Positions 28,944 to 36,400 of a stretch of DNA of 37,110 nt are shown here, one piece after another; the first letter of the stretch is position 1, and each line of letters begins with the position of its first letter. Where the stretch lies: the IMG/VR virus record IMGVR_UViG_3300040809_000925, positions 1 through 37,110 of that record; one strand, 5' to 3'. Source of the DNA: a virus. The translations under genes were made by a program, and so were the position numbers. The notes under the pieces were generated by a model. That model was given only the letters and a program-made list of their open reading frames with translations. It was not told the origin of the DNA and did no database searches.

Positions 28944-28946
28944 AAT

Positions 28947-29494
28947 ATGAAATATGAAGACTTTTTGAAAAAAAAGCAGTTTGCACATATAGATGCAGGT
29001 TTTGAGCCAGACTCTAGTATTTTCCCTTTGCTTATGTCTGATTTTCAGAGAGATATCGTGAGATGGGCATGTATTCGCGGTAGATCGGCAATTTTTGCTG
29101 ATACTGGACTCGGTAAAACTCTAATGTAGATAACATGGGCGCATTTAGTTTCTATTAAGACAGATAAGCCGGTTTTAATATTGGCACCGCTCTGCGTTGC
29201 TGCTCAAACTGTTAGAGAAGGTGATAAATTCGGGATTAATGTTATTCAGTGTCGGACTGATGAGCCGATAGCGGAAGATGGTGCCTCATTATGGGTTACA
29301 AATTAAGATGTCTTCAGTTGTGGTCAATTCCTGGTGATGTCGTTTGGACGCCGTTTATGGGTATAGGCAGCGAGGTTTATATGTCTCTTAAGTTAGGACG
29401 TAAAGCAATCGGGGCTGAATTAAAGCCTAGCTATTTCGCGCTGGCAAAAAGAAACATCGCGAACGCCAACGATAAACAATACGAGATGTTTTGA
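28947..29494 (+). pseudogene. Decayed helicase-DNA methyltransferase fusion gene
   Basis: The first 60 codons read FPLLMSDFQRDIVRWACIRG, then AIFADTGLGKTLM with the helicase Walker A motif. A TAG at 29127-29129 follows, probably from a Gln CAG. The same frame continues to 29306 with ITWAHLVSIKTDKPVLILAP and AQTVREGDKFGI, typical of the next helicase part. From about 29291, in another frame, comes the end of an adenine methyltransferase: RCLQLWSIPGDVVWTPFMGIGSEVY, then LGRKAIGAELKPSYF. Relatives have several hundred residues between these parts, including the rest of the helicase and the catalytic methyltransferase motif. So there is a nonsense codon plus an internal deletion with frameshift. 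Confidence 0.75.
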
Positions 29495-29495
29495 T

Positions 29496-29732
29496 ATGCT
29501 GAAGAATGATCCATTGCACTTTTTAAAATTTAAGCGCGGCGAGGAATTGCCGCAATCTAAAATGAACGAGGATAGTGTTACGGAGGCTAGAAAGATATAC
29601 TCTGAGTCGAGGGAAGCTATAAAAAAATTAAATGAGGAGTTTAGCGCTAAGGGGTTGGCGAAGAGATACGGGGTTCACGTGAGGACTATGGAGAAAATAC
29701 TAAGCGGAGAGACATGGGGCCATATCCCATGA
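29496..29732 (+). CDS. Small HTH-containing protein
   Basis: A 78-residue basic protein. The C-terminal half (ARKIYSESREAIKKLNEEFS, AKGLAKRYGVHVRTMEKILSGETWGHI) fits a helix-turn-helix of the kind that closes HNH homing endonucleases: a helix, the turn RYGVHVR, a recognition helix and the GETWGHI tail. Without a nuclease part it may be a remnant or an independent regulator. It follows the decayed gene after one base. Confidence 0.6.
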   Translation: MLKNDPLHFLKFKRGEELPQSKMNEDSVTEARKIYSESREAIKKLNEEFSAKGLAKRYGVHVRTMEKILSGETWGHIP

Positions 29733-29863
29733 GCAGAAATTACAGAGCCAGAGTTGATGGTAAAATATTGAGCATAATTTGGGACCGCGATATTACATCT
29801 GAAGATTTAAAAGCGGCTTTAATTGTTAAGTTTTGCACAAAAAACATCGAGGTTTTTAAATGA
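29729..29863 (+). CDS. Small protein, unknown
   Basis: A 44-residue protein (MSRNYRARVDGKILSIIWDR and TSEDLKAALIVKFCTKNI). It overlaps the upstream gene by four bases and the downstream one by ATGA, so it is part of a tightly coupled chain. No motif recognised. Confidence 0.5.
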   Translation: MSRNYRARVDGKILSIIWDRDITSEDLKAALIVKFCTKNIEVFK

Positions 29864-30204
29864 AAAAAACAAAAATAGATATATCTGGAATTGATAAAGG
29901 GATAGATCCAGAAGCGGCTCAGGATTACGTACAACACCGCATAAACAAGGGGAAGCCTCTAACGCAGAGGGCATTCAATCAAGCTATGAAAAAAACGCTA
30001 CAGGCTCATGAAGTTGGCATGACACCTACGGAGTTAATAGACTGGACAATAGAAAAAGGATGGGATGGCATAAATATAAATTTCACAAAATCAGCACTAA
30101 TGCGAGAGCAGCAGGCAATTATTGAATGTCATAACGGGGTGCCCACGACTAAGCAGTTGCGCTTGCATGAGGAGCTTATGGATACAAGTTGGGGTGAGCA
30201 ATGA
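29860..30204 (+). CDS. Phage early protein, possible replication accessory
   Basis: A 114-residue protein. Residues 30-75 (NKGKPLTQRAFNQAMKKTLQAHEVGMTPTELIDWTIEKGWDGIN) resemble the C-terminal part of several phage replication or DnaT-like proteins, in which LTQRAF and ID-x-I-x-KGW-x-GIN are conserved. The end is a basic helical tail. It may help load a host helicase, but the similarity is weak and the short length is unusual. Confidence 0.45.
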   Translation: MKKTKIDISGIDKGIDPEAAQDYVQHRINKGKPLTQRAFNQAMKKTLQAHEVGMTPTELIDWTIEKGWDGININFTKSALMREQQAIIECHNGVPTTKQLRLHEELMDTSWGEQ

Positions 30205-30332
30205 GAAGAGTCTGGCGTGTAGAGTTAAAAAGTGGATGGACTCGAATGGTTAACGATTGGCCTATCTCTTTTGAAATGGCTAATCAAATGGCTAGATTTA
30301 GATATAGGGATTTGTTTGTTAGCATAAAATAA
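30201..30332 (+). CDS. Small basic protein, unknown
   Basis: A 43-residue protein (MRRVWRVELKSGWTRMVNDW, then SFEMANQMARFRYRDLFVSI), starting on the previous stop by four-base overlap. It looks like a beta hairpin followed by one helix. Basic, so perhaps nucleic-acid binding. It is the last gene before the structured region 30336-30542. Confidence 0.5.
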   Translation: MRRVWRVELKSGWTRMVNDWPISFEMANQMARFRYRDLFVSIK

Positions 30333-30335
30333 TAT

Positions 30336-30364
30336 TTGCAAACATAAGAATATTTATCTAGTAT
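30336..30364 (+). promoter_or_regulatory. Promoter candidate before structured region
   Basis: TTGCAA at 30336-30341 and TAGTAT at 30359-30364, 17-base spacer. Transcription would start near 30371, immediately before the first arm of the structured element. Confidence 0.45.
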
Positions 30365-30370
30365 TAGATT

Positions 30371-30542
30371 ACTGGTTTAGCAGCCTTTAAACAATGTAAC
30401 GACATAAGAGACTTTACAAGACCCGCACTTCTCTCGCTTCATCGTTGTTGATGATATGTCGTAAATCTAAACCTGCTTGGGTTATGTCGTTGCGCGACAT
30501 ACTGCTAAAAGTGGTGAGGTGTGGGCCTTGTGAGGTTTCAAA
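30371..30542 (+). ncRNA. Structured leader or small RNA with alternative helices
   Basis: GGTTTAG (30374-30380) pairs with CTAAACC (30467-30473), enclosing ACGACAT (30399-30405) with ATGTCGT (30456-30462). A hairpin ATGTCG/CGACAT lies at 30484-30489 and 30495-30500. TTTAGCAG (30376-30383), overlapping the first arm, can pair instead with CTGCTAAA (30502-30509). The two long helices exclude one another. No gene is seen here. The motif ATGTCGT, in both orientations, occurs four times, so an origin or operator role is also possible. Confidence 0.55.
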
Positions 30543-30632
30543 ATGATTGATATATCCCCAGAAAAAGCAAAACTAATCGAAGCGTGGGCTATCGCCTGCA
30601 TTAAAGCCAAGCTTAAAAAGGAGGGTAAGTAA
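30543..30632 (+). CDS. Micro-protein of 29 residues
   Basis: A short frame (MIDISPEKAKLIEAWAIACI followed by KAKLKKEGK) forming one amphipathic basic helix. GAGG lies about eight bases upstream of the ATG, and the stop overlaps the next ATG. The sequence AAGGAGG at its end serves as ribosome binding site for the next gene. Probably real; function unknown. Confidence 0.45.
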   Translation: MIDISPEKAKLIEAWAIACIKAKLKKEGK

Positions 30633-30850
30633 TGGGAGATCCATTCGACCTAGACAGATATAAGCAACGCCAAACCCAGTCAGACCGTGACCAAATAGCA
30701 AGAGATACTAAGAGGTTTTTAGAGAGTGGCGGAAAAATCAAAAAACTATCGTCGGTCTTTTCATCGGGAGTCTGCGACCTGCCACCCAAAGAAATCAGGG
30801 ATATTAAAAAGAAGCTTGGCGTGCTTCCTAAAGGGGGTGATAAATGTTAG
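30632..30850 (+). CDS. Small basic protein, unknown
   Basis: A 72-residue hydrophilic protein (MGDPFDLDRYKQRQTQSDRD, then VCDLPPKEIRDIKKKLGVLP). AAGGAGG stands seven bases before the ATG, the strongest site of the neighbourhood. It overlaps the next gene. Helical and basic, no recognised motif. Confidence 0.6.
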   Translation: MGDPFDLDRYKQRQTQSDRDQIARDTKRFLESGGKIKKLSSVFSSGVCDLPPKEIRDIKKKLGVLPKGGDKC

Positions 30851-31071
30851 CTCACGAATTAATAGAAGACTCAAAAGCACTGATGGAGGGCTACACTCGA
30901 AAAAAATATGCCCTTGCTGCGGCTGCAAACTTTCTTCACGTGGAGCGAGAGAAACTTAAGAATACAATCCATACAAGTATGACTGCCGAGCAAGCACGAG
31001 AGCAGAGCGAGAATATAGCGATATTAAAGTATGAGATTCAAAGCTTAAAAGGGAGGTGTAAAAGATTATGA
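30844..31071 (+). CDS. Small helical protein, unknown
   Basis: A 75-residue protein, almost entirely helical with heptad-like spacing (KKYALAAAANFLHVEREKLK, then AREQSENIAILKYEIQSLKG). Likely a coiled-coil dimer. It overlaps the genes on both sides (seven and four bases). Similar unnamed proteins are found in nin-like regions. Confidence 0.55.
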   Translation: MLAHELIEDSKALMEGYTRKKYALAAAANFLHVEREKLKNTIHTSMTAEQAREQSENIAILKYEIQSLKGRCKRL

Positions 31072-31532
31072 GGATGATAGTAAATAGTGATAGATCTTTT
31101 GCATCAATGGTCGGCACTATCAGTGCTGAATATAAAGAGCATAAACACCTTACTATAAGTGTTAAGGCTGGTGTTGACCGCACTGTCCAACAAAACAGGT
31201 TATGGGCTTCTATGTATAAGCGCCTAGATCAATTCAATGCTTTTGAGTCGGCAATTGAGGCTAAGAAGTACTGCAAGTTGATGATAGGCGTTCCCATTCT
31301 AAACGAAGAGTCTGAAGACTTTAGGCAGTCGTGGACTAAGCACTTTGGTCATCTTAGGTATGAAGATCAGCTAGAGTTAATGGGGCCGTGTTCTTTATTT
31401 GGCCCCGAAGGATTTCCGGTTACACGCTTATTCACCCGAGAGCAGGGTAGGAGATATACGGAAAACCTAAACAGCCATCCTGAATTTATACACCAAGCAG
31501 TTACGTTTAATGATTTGTTGGGGGATGATTGA
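31068..31532 (+). CDS. NinB-like recombination protein
   Basis: A 154-residue protein. The N-terminal part has HLTISVKAGVDRTVQQNRLWASMYKRL, matching the NinB family pattern of a strand followed by Arg/Ser-x-Q-QNRLWA. The C-terminal part FPVTRLFTREQGRRYTENL corresponds to the NinB end T-T-x-L-x3-E-x-x-x-Y. Lambda NinB (Orf) helps recombination mediated by annealing protein and SSB. Neighbours YbcO-like and RusA support the assignment. Overlaps of four bases on both sides show tight coupling. Confidence 0.55.
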   Translation: MRMIVNSDRSFASMVGTISAEYKEHKHLTISVKAGVDRTVQQNRLWASMYKRLDQFNAFESAIEAKKYCKLMIGVPILNEESEDFRQSWTKHFGHLRYEDQLELMGPCSLFGPEGFPVTRLFTREQGRRYTENLNSHPEFIHQAVTFNDLLGDD

Positions 31533-31534
31533 AG

Positions 31535-31738
31535 ATGAATAAAGACGCGTTTAGATGGTCAATCTGGCATAAAGGCCGAGAAATGGACTATATTTGCGGC
31601 CCTGATAAAGATCAGGTATGGGAAAACTTCTTGCAAATGTCGGAGCACATTAACGGTATAAGCCAGGGTTGGTATTACGAGAGCCTAGGATATTCGGTTG
31701 AGGAATCCAGTATTTGGAGGGCTAGGCATGCCTCTTAG
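31535..31738 (+). CDS. Small protein, unknown
   Basis: A 67-residue protein from the ATG at 31535; a TTG two codons earlier is in frame. It is rich in Trp (AFRWSIWHKGREMDYICG, SSIWRARHAS). No motif known. It lies in the nin-like cluster between the NinB-like gene and a membrane micro-protein. Confidence 0.5.
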   Translation: MNKDAFRWSIWHKGREMDYICGPDKDQVWENFLQMSEHINGISQGWYYESLGYSVEESSIWRARHAS

Positions 31739-31817
31739 TGAATATTTCACAGACATGGTGCGCTTTTGTGTGCTTGGGTGCTTTTTGATCAGTGCGGGAG
31801 TGGTGTGTTTTGGCTAG
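31728..31817 (+). CDS. Membrane micro-protein
   Basis: A 29-residue frame with a single hydrophobic helix (MVRFCVLGCFLISAGVVCF) after MPLSEYFTD. GGAGGG stands just before the ATG, which is inside the end of the previous gene. The strong ribosome binding site and clean helix suggest a real small membrane protein. Role unknown. Confidence 0.5.
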   Translation: MPLSEYFTDMVRFCVLGCFLISAGVVCFG

Positions 31818-32118
31818 CATTTTAACCAAGGCCGCAAGGGGTAAGGGTTGCACTATACAGCTTCACCCCTACTGCAACAGCAATCCAGAAACCACGGTGT
31901 TTTGTCATGCTCCTAGTTCTCGTAAGGGTTGGGGTATTAAAAGCCCTGATTGGTGGGGCGCTTTTGGTTGCGCTGATTGTCATGATATTGTTGATGGTAG
32001 GCGTCAAGTTGATATTCCAAAGGCTGAGATTGATAGGTGCTTTACTCGTGGTATTTTTCAAACTATGGCGATACAAATAGAGTCGGGGGATTTTGAGAAG
32101 TGGCTAAAATCTCAATAA
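31810..32118 (+). CDS. YbcO/DUF1364-like nuclease
   Basis: A 102-residue protein when read from the TTG at 31810 (starts ASILTKAARGKGC). The family pattern is complete: ARGKGCTIQLHPYCNSNPETTV, then H in FCHAP, G-W-G-I-K-SPDWWGAFGCADCHDIVDGRR. The Cys set and the terminal CADCHDIVDGR form the metal site of the HNH-like YbcO/DUF1364 nucleases of lambdoid nin regions. An earlier GTG at 31792 is possible. Its 3' end overlaps rusA. Confidence 0.75.
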   Translation: MASILTKAARGKGCTIQLHPYCNSNPETTVFCHAPSSRKGWGIKSPDWWGAFGCADCHDIVDGRRQVDIPKAEIDRCFTRGIFQTMAIQIESGDFEKWLKSQ

Positions 32119-32432
32119 AGCCGCTATCTGTAAATGAGGTGTGGCAGGGTAGAAGGTTTAAAACTCAGAAATATAAAAAATATGAATCTGATGTTTTGGT
32201 GCTTTTGCCATCCTTAACTATACCAGAGGGGAGGCTTTGCATATCCCTGGAGTTTGGTTTTAGCAATACCCAAAGTGACTGGGATAACCCCATAAAGCCA
32301 TTTGTTGATATTCTTCAGCTAAAGTATCAATTCAACGACAACAGGATATACAGAGCTGAGGTTATAAAAACTAAGGTTAAGAAGGGGGAGGAGTTTATCA
32401 GATTTGAAATAAAGGAGTTGTGCAGTGACTAG
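32100..32432 (+). CDS. rusA: RusA-type Holliday junction resolvase
   Basis: A 110-residue protein of normal RusA length, read from the GTG at 32100. The catalytic acidic set is visible in SDWDNPIKPFVDIL (D60, D62, K66, D70), with D80 in QFNDNRIY matching the last metal ligand. RusA cuts four-way DNA junctions symmetrically. Its place after the NinB-like and YbcO-like genes matches lambdoid recombination regions, and it would process joint molecules formed by the SSB and annealing-protein pair. Confidence 0.88.
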   Translation: MAKISIKPLSVNEVWQGRRFKTQKYKKYESDVLVLLPSLTIPEGRLCISLEFGFSNTQSDWDNPIKPFVDILQLKYQFNDNRIYRAEVIKTKVKKGEEFIRFEIKELCSD

Positions 32433-32673
32433 CGTGCTGTTTTTAGTGCTTATAAATATAATACTTGGCGGGGTTCAGATATGGTTAGTCGCTGATATGG
32501 CCGGGTATCCTATTGATTTTCTTCTATCGGTCGCGCTATCCGTGATATTTGTTGTTTTTTTTAGTGGCTCCATCGGGTCATCTTGGGAGTTTAGGAAGTT
32601 GGCTGAGCGAAGATTAAGCTTTAATGTTCTTGGCCTGGCTTGTATCACGCTGGCCTATATGCTATCTGGTTAG
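32425..32673 (+). CDS. Membrane protein with three segments, holin candidate
   Basis: An 82-residue protein read from the GTG at 32425 with AGGAG nine bases upstream. Three hydrophobic segments: VLFLVLINIILGGVQIWLVA, LLSVALSVIFVVFFSGSIG and VLGLACITLAYML, with short charged loops. This is the layout of class I holins. It overlaps rusA by eight bases and precedes a coiled-coil membrane protein and a lipoprotein, as in lysis cassettes. No endolysin is seen next to it, which weakens the call. Confidence 0.55.
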   Translation: MTSVLFLVLINIILGGVQIWLVADMAGYPIDFLLSVALSVIFVVFFSGSIGSSWEFRKLAERRLSFNVLGLACITLAYMLSG

Positions 32674-32711
32674 GTTTTATGCTATGATTTGAGTTATCAC
32701 AATATAAAATC

Positions 32712-33260
32712 ATGACGCTCATGAATGCAAAAACCGACGATTTAAAAGAAATGCACAATCAAGCTATTGATGTGCTTAAATTTTCCGCTGAAAAAATAGA
32801 CACATACAGGCAAAATATAGGCCCGTCCTTGATAGCTGTGGCTGGCAAAATAGAATCGGCAGCGGATAAGCAGGTTCAGGCGGCAGAGATTAACGCGGCT
32901 AGCATAAAAGGCGTTGTTGAGAGGCTGGAGGAGCAAGAGAGCCGGCATAGGCAGGAAATAAAAGAGGAGCGAGAAAGGCAGGATGTAAGGGATGAGCGTT
33001 ACTTCTCAGCAATGCAAGAATTGTCAAATGACGTCAAAGAAAACACTAAGATAGCTTTAGAAACATCACATCAAGTATCTACATTAACGCAGGCTGTAAC
33101 CGATCAGTGCAAGGCGTTAAATACAACTCAAAGCGAGGTTAAAGACCTTCAAATAAACATGGCAGTTGCTAAGGCTAAATGGGCTATTGTCGGTACGGTA
33201 GCGGGTGCTCTATCTGCTGCCGTGGTTGGTCTTCTGTTTAAAATTCTAGGCGGTAAATAA
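32712..33260 (+). CDS. Coiled-coil protein with C-terminal membrane anchor
   Basis: A 182-residue protein. Residues 5-150 are a charged coiled coil (for example ERLEEQESRHRQEIKEERER). Residues about 157-180 are a membrane helix (WAIVGTVAGALSAAVVGLLF) followed by a basic tip. This is like XhlA-type or antiholin/tail-anchored phage proteins, possibly also the inner part of a spanin. The next ATG overlaps its stop. A lysis role is inferred from neighbours. Confidence 0.55.
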   Translation: MTLMNAKTDDLKEMHNQAIDVLKFSAEKIDTYRQNIGPSLIAVAGKIESAADKQVQAAEINAASIKGVVERLEEQESRHRQEIKEERERQDVRDERYFSAMQELSNDVKENTKIALETSHQVSTLTQAVTDQCKALNTTQSEVKDLQINMAVAKAKWAIVGTVAGALSAAVVGLLFKILGGK

Positions 33261-33499
33261 TGAAAAAAACTATATTATTCATATGTTTAATGACTGCTAG
33301 TGGGTGCGCTATCACTCCTGAAACCACAAAGCGAATAGCAAAAGAGCACGCTAGATTTAACGATAGATTGTGTGATAAATATTTCGAGTTAGTCGAGAAG
33401 CTAGAGCGTGAAGGCCTAAAAACAATCTCTCAGGCTGAATATATTGATTTAGTTAACGACAATGCAAAGCGCAGCTATCAGGTTTTAGAGTGTAACTAA
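33260..33499 (+). CDS. Small lipoprotein, possible spanin component
   Basis: A 79-residue protein with a signal peptide (KKTILFICLMTASGC) and lipobox TASGC, giving lipidation at Cys16. The mature part is a charged helix with two further Cys. Its stop overlaps the ATG of the large fibre gene. Outer-membrane lipoproteins after a coiled-coil membrane protein suggest an o-spanin, although lengths are atypical and the proteins are not nested. A superinfection-exclusion lipoprotein is the alternative. Confidence 0.65.
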   Translation: MKKTILFICLMTASGCAITPETTKRIAKEHARFNDRLCDKYFELVEKLEREGLKTISQAEYIDLVNDNAKRSYQVLECN

Positions 33500-36400
33500 T
33501 GCCATACATTACCGGTTCTGATACCTTTGTTTTAGACAACACTACAACCCAAGTTATAAACATCCCTCCTACATCTACCGGCGATGTAGTGCTATTAGCG
33601 ATGACTTGCTACTCTACTGCCTCAATTAGCAGTGTCAGTGGGAATATAAGTGGTGCGGGGGGTTGGACGCAGGAGGTTGACGCCTCTGCGGCTTCTGATG
33701 ATGCGTATGTATATTCACATGTGCAGGGAGCAACCCCAGACACAACCGTGACAGTTGTTTTTGCTGCTAATGAGAGGGCAGTTTTTAATGTTCTAAATGT
33801 AAAGGGGGCTGATACCACAACCCCCATTGAGGCAAGTGCGCTCAATTCGGGGAGTGTTAACCGTGACATCGTCATGCCGTCCGTCACAGCTTCAGCTAAT
33901 TCTATAATCTGGCGGGTGTGTGGGACTAGAACTTACCCAAATAGGGCAGCGGCTGGCAATACATATAGAGGGACAGCGGAAACAAGTTCAAGCCTGCAAT
34001 TCATGTCATCTTGTACGCAGACACAAGTAAGTGCTGGGGCAACTGGGACGGAGACTTGGCATCACCTAACGATCTATGGTGCTGGCAGCTACAATGTAAC
34101 AGCTCTCACGATGTCAATTAAGGATGATGGTACCGGAGATATTGAGCCAGACTTAGATTTGTCCACGGTGCCTTATAGTTATTTAATGCCCCTTTCTAGG
34201 TACGATGGAGGTTTCATTAGAGGGGCATGGTACGACCCTACATCGGTTTCGTATGAGAATATATCTAGCCTAAGCAATGGCAGCTACACAACTAGCGATC
34301 TGCACCCGAGAGAGTCTGGAGCGGTGCCTGGTGGTATTAGGGACGGTTTCAGAAGTGTATCGGTATCCAATACGTCAACCTCTTATCTTGATCATGTCAT
34401 TTTGACTGGATACCCAATAACCGAAACTTATAACACTGTCGATAACTACGATTTAAGCGGTAAGTTGTTGGTGGTCAGTAATAAAAGCTCTGACCCAAGG
34501 GTTCACAAGGACTCTGATATAGGGTCGTGCATAGCCATATCCGACCAGACTAATGCTAGATTCTGGCAGCTTGGGTCGGCCAACTCGGTACCTAGCCTAA
34601 ACGATGGGGTTTACCCCACTGTTATCGACGTGGATGATACAACGTTTGTAATGGATACAATCGGAACTCCCAACACCTCAAGTGTAGGGGCGCTGATCAT
34701 CGGCGGTCAGCACACATCAACCTCAATCAATATCTTATTTAGTCCAGTATTTATACTGGGTGAGTTAACCCTTCAGGGTGGCTCATCTACGGTCCCGGCT
34801 TCATTCGAGACTTACAATAAGAACTCAGTGTCATGCATGCTTAACACTGTTTTAAACAATGGTGGCTTGTCGTTAGGTCAGTATCTAGTTATTCAGGATA
34901 CGAAAAGCGGTAGCTCTGAGGTTGTTTATTGGGATTGCTCAAACCAGTCAGCAGAGTGGCCAGCTGAGTATGATGCCGATGTGCGGAAGCGTAACTTTAA
35001 GATGGGTGCCGGTGTCTTAACCCACACCATCGGCGGCGTTGCGGGGTCCACCATTATTTATGACGCTGCCACCTTAAATTTTGGCAACTACCACAATCTA
35101 GTTTGGGATAGCGCGGTTGCGGTATCGTCTGACGGGCTAACAGTCCTAAATGCTAATGTGACAATCACTGACAATGCTTCAACCGCTATAAGCGGAGTGT
35201 CGTTTATTGGGTGTAATGAGATTGCTCTAGGCAGTAATGATGTTTCTGGCGGTAATGTTTTTACTGGGTGCGTGGATAGTCAGTATTTCACTGTGTCTAG
35301 TGAGTCTGGCTTCCAAAAGCTACACAACAACACATTCACTAACAACCCTATAAATGCGATCCTAATCACTGGGGATCAGGCAGGATCTTGGAGTGACCCT
35401 AACCTAACTTTGTCAGGCAACGGGTTTGATATTGAGTACACTGGCTCCACTAACTTTAGTATTCAATCTAGCGCAACAATAACGGTCAACAACACAGGCT
35501 CTGGAACCCTATTAATTGTCACCCCAGTGCTTACTCTGTCAATAAACTCAGACACAGCGTCAACTGACATACGCTATTTCGAGGATGACTCTCAGGTTGT
35601 TGTGGATTCCACGACAGGCACCACACTGGATTACAATTACCCAGACACCGACCCAATCGACATTGAGTTGGTCAAGCAAGGTTATGTGCCAGTCAACAGG
35701 CAGAGCGTGATTCCCTATGATGGAGATTATGACGTCATAATGGATTTAGATGAGGCTTATAACTCAGGGCATGGACTGACCATCACAACTGATTATACCT
35801 ACAATAGGTCCACTAAGTTGCTGACTATAAATAGTGACCAAAACGCTTTGGATGTCCGTTCGTCTCTGGCAGATGTTATAAGAACTAATACAAGCTATTA
35901 CAACACACCACTGTTGATGGATGCCATCCCAGGCCTGACTCGTATTGACTTGACTGATGGTATGACTATAGCATCTATGGCGACATGGAAAGGTGCAGGT
36001 ATGGAGAGGTTTGACTCTACTGATGCCCTGAACCCACTTGAGAAATGGTTTTGTGTTAAATCTGTAGGTGATATAGCCGGTGCCACAACGCATTATCGAC
36101 AGTCTGATTCAGGAAGCTCTACGGCGGTAAGTCTTACAAATAACGTAGTTGATGAGGCATTCCAATATTGGGATGACCCTAACCATGATGGGTCGACTGT
36201 AGATGGTTTTGATTATTCTGGTTACATGGTAATCAAGTCATTTTTGGCAGGCTCAAAGCAAGGTAGGGTTGATGTGTTGGCAAACGCTGGTATATCTTCG
36301 CTTTCGTCAAACTTATACACAGTGCCATTATCGAATACTGGCCACGGTTATTCTGGCGCGGATCCTGGTATAAATGGTGATATAACTTTAATTTCTGGTG

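Noticed and set aside
29127-29129. TAG read as an amino acid (stop recoding)
   Set aside because: Other genes in the window use TAG as a proper stop (for example 12308-12310 and 31815-31817), and the gene also has a deletion and frameshift, so decay is simpler.
30399-30500. CRISPR-like array from the repeated ATGTCGT motifs
   Set aside because: The motifs are only 7 bases, unevenly spaced and in alternating orientation; no repeat-spacer pattern.
33609-33887. Minus-strand frame of 92 codons in the fibre gene
   Set aside because: It lies fully inside the long fibre frame, has no ribosome binding site or coupling partner, and its composition is that of an antisense shadow.
35764-36093. Minus-strand frame of 109 codons in the fibre gene
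   Set aside because: Antisense shadow within the uninterrupted fibre frame; no supporting signals.
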